Source: Sphingosinicella sp. BN140058 | GTDB lineage: Bacteria; Pseudomonadota; Alphaproteobacteria; Sphingomonadales; Sphingomonadaceae | DNA: 64,000 nt | Assembly: GCF_004135585.1 (NCBI RefSeq) | Contig: NZ_CP035501.1 | Span: 1,289,001 to 1,353,000, forward strand | Direction: 5' to 3' | Shown here: in pieces, positions 60,265 to 64,000 of the stretch | Position numbering within the stretch: position 1 is the first letter of the stretch | Layout: every line of letters starts with the position of its first letter | Position numbers and translations under genes: made by a program | Notes under the pieces: model-generated | Databases searched by the model: none | What the model saw: the letters and a program-made list of their open reading frames with translations, nothing else | Told to the model about the DNA's origin: nothing

Positions 60265-61421
60265 GCGTGACCGCAGCCGAAGGGTTCGTCGCGTCCGGTG
60301 TTCATGCCGGAATCAAGCGCCGCCGCCATGACATGGCGCTGGTCGCGACCGAAGATCGCAAGCCGGTCGTTGCCGCAGCCGTCTTCACCCAGAACAAGTT
60401 CTTCGCGCCGCCCGTGGCGGCGAGCCGCGCGCGCCTGGAGGCGAATGGCGGCCGCGCCGCGGCGATCATCGTCAATTCGGGCAACGCCAATGCGGGCACC
60501 GGCCCGGCCGGGCTCGCCGACGCCGAGGCGATGTGCGCAGCGACGGCGGACGCGCTCGGCATCGATGCGGGGGACGTGCTCGTCTGCTCGACCGGGATCA
60601 TCGGCAACCCGTTGCCGATGGACAAGATCCTCGCCGCGACGCCCAAGCTTGCCAAGAAGCTGTCCGTGGACGGTGGCGAGGACGCCGCCAAGGGCATCCT
60701 CACCACCGATCACGTCGCCAAGGAAGCCGTGGTCCGCGGATCGACCTTCACGCTCGGCGGCATGGCGAAAGGCTGCGGCATGATCGCGCCGAACATGGCG
60801 ACCATGCTGGCCTTCCTGACCACCGATGCGGACGTCGATGCGGCCGAGCTGAAGGCGATCCTGAAGACTGCGGTCGACCGCACCTTCAACACCTTGAACG
60901 TCGACGGCGCCACCTCGACCAACGACACCGTCATCGTCCTCGCCAGCGGCCGCCGCGGCAAGCCCGACATGGCGGAGTTCGCGGACGCGGTGCACAAGGT
61001 CTGCGAGGATCTCACCTATCAGATGGCGAAGGATGCCGAGGGCATGACCAAGATGGTCGCGCTTCGAGTCACCGGCGCGACTTCGGACGAGCAGGCGCGG
61101 ATCGCCGCCAAGAACATCGCCGAGAACAATCTGGTGAAATGCAGCTGGTACGGCAGCGATCCCTATTGGGGCAGACTGCTCGGTGCCGCCGGATCGGCCG
61201 GAATCGACTTCGAGGCCGAGAAGACCAGTGTCGCTTATGGCGGTATCGTCGTTTCGCGCGCCGGTACCAATGCCGATCATGATGCCGACGCGGTCGCGGC
61301 GCACATGAAGAACGAGCGGATCGAGATCGAGGTCGCGCTCGGCCTCGGCTCCGGCGCGGCGCAGGTGATCGGCATCGATCTCGGCCCGGGCTACATCAAA
61401 GAGAATAGCAAGACCTCATGA
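60261..61421 (+). CDS. argJ: Glutamate N-acetyltransferase/ornithine acetyltransferase
   Basis: 386 residues. ArgJ recycles the acetyl group from acetylornithine to glutamate. The self-cleavage site is KGCGMIAPNMATMLAFLTTD, with the nucleophile Thr of ATML. SGNANAGTGPAG and STGIIGNPLPM are also typical, as is the late NLVKCSWYGSDPYWGRLLG. The GTG start overlaps the argC stop by four bases, and its own stop overlaps argB (ATGA). Confidence 0.95.
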   Translation: MSVTAAEGFVASGVHAGIKRRRHDMALVATEDRKPVVAAAVFTQNKFFAPPVAASRARLEANGGRAAAIIVNSGNANAGTGPAGLADAEAMCAATADALGIDAGDVLVCSTGIIGNPLPMDKILAATPKLAKKLSVDGGEDAAKGILTTDHVAKEAVVRGSTFTLGGMAKGCGMIAPNMATMLAFLTTDADVDAAELKAILKTAVDRTFNTLNVDGATSTNDTVIVLASGRRGKPDMAEFADAVHKVCEDLTYQMAKDAEGMTKMVALRVTGATSDEQARIAAKNIAENNLVKCSWYGSDPYWGRLLGAAGSAGIDFEAEKTSVAYGGIVVSRAGTNADHDADAVAAHMKNERIEIEVALGLGSGAAQVIGIDLGPGYIKENSKTS

Positions 61422-62287
61422 CCACGCCCAATCACACGGCCAGCGTTCTCGTCCAGGCCCTGCCCTATATCCAGCGCTTCCACGGCAAGGCCGTAGTGGT
61501 GAAATTAGGCGGCGCCGCGATCGATGCCGAGCTCGACCGCGCGCTCGCTCAGGACGTGCTGCTGCTGCGCAGCGTCGGCGTTCGCTGCGTGCTCGTCCAT
61601 GGCGGCGGCCCGCAGGTCGATACGATGATGCGGCGGGTGGGCAAGGAGCCCGAATTCCGCGACGGCCTTCGCGTCACCGATGCGGAGACGCTGGAGATCG
61701 TCCGTATGGTGCTGGTCGGCAAGATCAACCGCGATCTCGTCGGCACGATCAACCGCGAGGCGCTGGAAGATCCGGTCGCGGTCGGCGTTTCCGGCGAGGA
61801 CGGTGGACTGCTTCAGGTTGTCGCGCGCGAATCCTCGCTCGGCTTCGTCGGCGACGTCGATTTGGTCCGCGCCTCGGTTCTGCATCGTCTGCTCGACGAA
61901 GGCCTCGTGCCGGTCGTCTCGACGATCGGCGCCGATGCTCAGGGCCAGCCCTACAACATCAATGCCGACGAGGCGGCGCGGGCAATCGCGGTGGCGATGG
62001 CGGCGGAGAAGATCGTCTATCTGACCGCAGCGCCGGGTCTGCTCGAGGACGTCAACGACGAGAGCTCGCTGGTCCCGCGGCTGACCTCGGCCGAACTGCG
62101 CGAGCGCATGGGCCACAGCAGCGTCAGCCGCGGCATGATTCCGAAGCTCCAGGCTTGCGCCGATGCGGTCGACGGCGGCGTCGGCACCGCCCACATCATC
62201 GACGGCCGGGAGCCGCACGCCTTGCTCGTCGAACTGCTCACCGACGAGGGGATCGGAACCATGGTCAGCCGGGAGAAAAGGTGGTGA
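61418..62287 (+). CDS. argB: Acetylglutamate kinase
   Basis: 289 residues. The kinase motifs are VVKLGGAAID, VLVHGGGPQVDTMM, LRVTDAETLEIVRMVL, NREALEDPVAVGVSGEDGG, then YNINADEAARAIA and GGMIPKLQAC-like SRGMIPKLQACADAV. It phosphorylates N-acetylglutamate. It starts inside the argJ stop and its last codons overlap the argF start. Confidence 0.95.
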   Translation: MTTPNHTASVLVQALPYIQRFHGKAVVVKLGGAAIDAELDRALAQDVLLLRSVGVRCVLVHGGGPQVDTMMRRVGKEPEFRDGLRVTDAETLEIVRMVLVGKINRDLVGTINREALEDPVAVGVSGEDGGLLQVVARESSLGFVGDVDLVRASVLHRLLDEGLVPVVSTIGADAQGQPYNINADEAARAIAVAMAAEKIVYLTAAPGLLEDVNDESSLVPRLTSAELRERMGHSSVSRGMIPKLQACADAVDGGVGTAHIIDGREPHALLVELLTDEGIGTMVSREKRW

Positions 62288-63147
62288 GGGATCTTCTGAC
62301 CATCGCCGAACTCGGCCGCGCCGGGCTGGAGGAGATTCTTGCCCTCGCCGAGCGCAGCGATCTCGGTGCGCCCCTCGCGGGCAAAGGCGTTGCCCTGGTC
62401 TTCCAGAAGCCGAGCGCGCGCACCCGCAACTCGATGGAGATGGCGGTCGCCCAGCTTGGCGGCCATCCCGTCTACATCCAGAAGGAAGAAGTCGGGCTCG
62501 GCACCCGCGAGAGCGCCGAGGACGTCGCGCGCACCCTCGCCTGCTATCACGAGATCATCGCCGCGCGGGTAATGGACCATCGCGATCTCGAGCGAATGGC
62601 GGCAGCCACGCCCAAGCCGGTGCTTAACATGCTGTCCGATCGCTCGCACCCGCTGCAGGCGCTTGCCGATCTGCTCACCGTCAAGCAGCTCACCGGCCGT
62701 CTCGAAGGCGCCAGGCTCGCCTATATCGGTGACGGCGACAACAATGTTTGCCGCTCGCTCGCAGAGGCCGCATCCTTGGTCGGCGCCGAGCTCGTCATCG
62801 CCTCGCCCGAAGGCTACGGCCTGCCCGAGACGATCGATCGGGTGCGTCAGGTCACGGATCCGGCGGAGGCCGTCGAGGGCGCCGAGATCGTCTACACCGA
62901 CGTCTGGGTATCGATGGGGCAGGACGACGAAACCGAGACCCGTCTCAAGGCTTTCGCACCCTACCAGGTCGACGAGGCCTTGATCGGCCGCTGCCCTGAG
63001 GCCTGGTTCCTCCACTGCCTGCCCGCCCGGCGCGGCGAGGAAGTCACCGACGCGGTGATGGAATGCGGCAAGAGCGCGGTCTGGCGGCAGGCCGAGAACC
63101 GCATGCACACTGCGCGCGGTGCCCTCGCCTGGATGCTCGAGGGCTGA
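62284..63147 (+). CDS. argF: Ornithine carbamoyltransferase
   Basis: 287 residues from GTG 62284, which overlaps the argB stop (GTGA); the adjacent GTG 62281 is an alternative. The carbamoyl-phosphate loop is KPSARTRNSMEM, with SARTR instead of the usual STRTR. HPLQALADLLT, DGDNNVCRSL and FLHCLPARRGEEV are canonical. The segment EEVGLGTRESAEDVARTLAC in place of the common proteobacterial version suggests a different lineage. It makes citrulline from ornithine. It is somewhat shorter than the typical 300-310 residues at the N-terminus. Confidence 0.9.
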   Translation: MRDLLTIAELGRAGLEEILALAERSDLGAPLAGKGVALVFQKPSARTRNSMEMAVAQLGGHPVYIQKEEVGLGTRESAEDVARTLACYHEIIAARVMDHRDLERMAAATPKPVLNMLSDRSHPLQALADLLTVKQLTGRLEGARLAYIGDGDNNVCRSLAEAASLVGAELVIASPEGYGLPETIDRVRQVTDPAEAVEGAEIVYTDVWVSMGQDDETETRLKAFAPYQVDEALIGRCPEAWFLHCLPARRGEEVTDAVMECGKSAVWRQAENRMHTARGALAWMLEG

Positions 63148-63158
63148 GCGGACGGGCG

Positions 63159-63632
63159 ATGACCGACGCACGCGCCAAGCGCCAGAAGGCCATCGCCGAG
63201 CTCATTCGGGCGGAGCCGCTCGCCAGCCAGGAGGACGTCACCGGCCGCCTGCGTGCGCACGGTTTCGCGGTCACCCAGGCAACGGTTTCGCGCGATCTCG
63301 ACCGCATGGGTGCAGTCAAGGTGAAGCGCGGCGGCGTGATGACCTATGCGCTCCCCGATCAGCTCTCCGACAGCGACTGGGCGGCCTCGCGCCTGCGCAA
63401 GATCGTGTCGGAATGGGTGCAATCGGTCGAGAAGGCAGGGAACCTGCTGGTCCTCAAGACTCCGCCCGGCTCCGCGCACCTGGTCGGACTCGCGCTCGAT
63501 CAGGCCAGGCTTCCGGAAGTCGCCGGCACGATCTGCGGCGACGACACTCTGTTCGTCGCCGTGCGCGACGGCATCGATCCTGCGCTGATCGAGAGACGTT
63601 TCCGCGAACTGGGCGGAGCGTCCGAGAGCTGA
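63159..63632 (+). CDS. argR: Arginine repressor
   Basis: 157 residues. The N-terminal winged helix-turn-helix has SQEDVTGRLRAHGF and TQATVSRDLDRMGAVKVKR. The C-terminal arginine-binding trimerisation domain has TPPGSAHLVGLALDQARLPE and GTICGDDTLFV. It binds DNA as a hexamer with arginine and should control this operon. ATG 63159 follows the argF stop by 11 bases. ArgR is not commonly found in alphaproteobacteria, so its presence inside the operon is notable. Confidence 0.93.
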   Translation: MTDARAKRQKAIAELIRAEPLASQEDVTGRLRAHGFAVTQATVSRDLDRMGAVKVKRGGVMTYALPDQLSDSDWAASRLRKIVSEWVQSVEKAGNLLVLKTPPGSAHLVGLALDQARLPEVAGTICGDDTLFVAVRDGIDPALIERRFRELGGASES

Positions 63633-63701
63633 ATTCTCCGGCGGGCAAGACCGCCATCAACACCCTGCCGCGACGAAGCGGCGCAGAAGACAGGAACTGC
63701 C

Positions 63702-64000
63702 ATGAGCCTTGCTCCGCCCAAGAAAGTCGTCCTTGCCTATTCGGGCGGCCTCGACACCTCGATCATTCTCAAGTGGCTGCAGACCGAATATCGCGCGGAG
63801 GTCGTCACCTTCACGGCCGATCTCGGCCAGGGCGAGGAAGTGGAGCCGGCGCGACGCAAGGCCGAGCTGCTCGGCATCAAGCCCGAGAATATCTTCATCG
63901 AGGACGTGCGCGAGGAATTCGTCCGCGACTACGTCTTCCCGATGTTCCGCGCCAACACCGTCTACGAAGGCCTGTACCTGCTCGGCACCTCGATCGCACG
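63702..64000 (+). CDS. argG: Argininosuccinate synthase, N-terminal part (partial)
   Basis: About 99 codons to the window edge. The N-terminal ATP pyrophosphatase motif is [19 protein letters not shown], then [18 protein letters not shown] and LYLLGTSIA. It condenses citrulline with aspartate. It follows argR by 69 bases, with AGGA before ATG 63702. The rest of the gene is outside the window. Confidence 0.95.
   Translation, partial: MSLAPPKKVVLAYSGGLDTSIILKWLQTEYRAEVVTFTADLGQGEEVEPARRKAELLGIKPENIFIEDVREEFVRDYVFPMFRANTVYEGLYLLGTSIA

Overview
The window is GC-rich, gene-dense chromosomal DNA of an alphaproteobacterium, most likely a member of the Sphingomonadales. This is inferred from the TonB-dependent receptors, the HWE-type histidine kinases, the TTCGACAGGCTCAGCCCGAA-type interspersed repeats and the bacteriophytochrome pair. 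No rRNA, tRNA or CRISPR array was seen.

Layout. 1-7207: propionate/methylmalonyl-CoA module: the end of methylmalonyl-CoA epimerase, methylmalonyl-CoA mutase, biotin synthase and the biotin-carrying subunit of propionyl-CoA carboxylase, separated by tandem palindromic repeats. 7613-11301: a beta-propeller sensor kinase with its NarL-type regulator. 11332-17306: a cysteine hydrolase, a cupin, a secreted alpha/beta hydrolase and a TonB receptor on the minus strand, then a methyltransferase. 17326-20164: a divergent locus of an NrtR-type regulator against a von Willebrand A protein plus a divergent adenylosuccinate-synthetase homologue, with a near-perfect palindrome between them. 20295-30482: LysR, Hpt, a frameshifted CPBP protease, a membrane LuxR/DUF4019 protein, a TPR protein, a MacB-like permease, and a carotenoid oxygenase opposite a TetR regulator. 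30981-31844: a lone flagellin.

32153-39869 is accessory DNA. An IS66 remnant abuts a broken IS3 transposase. An A+T-richer two-gene cassette follows, coding for an ABC-type ATPase and a DUF4435/TOPRIM protein, and it matches the PARIS anti-phage system. Beyond it lie tandem repeats that look like a transposon end, an ABM monooxygenase, and a tandem duplication of a DUF5681 gene in which the first copy is broken.

40298-49634: a DUF4153/response regulator/histidine kinase operon, heme oxygenase plus bacteriophytochrome, and a multi-PAS HWE kinase. 49956-58542: a DEAD-box helicase, a second TonB receptor, a three-gene operon (di-heme cytochrome c, P450, membrane protein) and an L,D-transpeptidase. 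58639-64000: MntP, then the arginine operon argC-argJ-argB-argF-argR-argG, with a candidate ArgR operator in front of argC; argG runs off the window.

The two loci most worth attention are the PARIS-like defence cassette and the NrtR/vWA/PurA-like locus, whose function I cannot assign. Several genes are broken by single small indels, so some may be sequencing errors.
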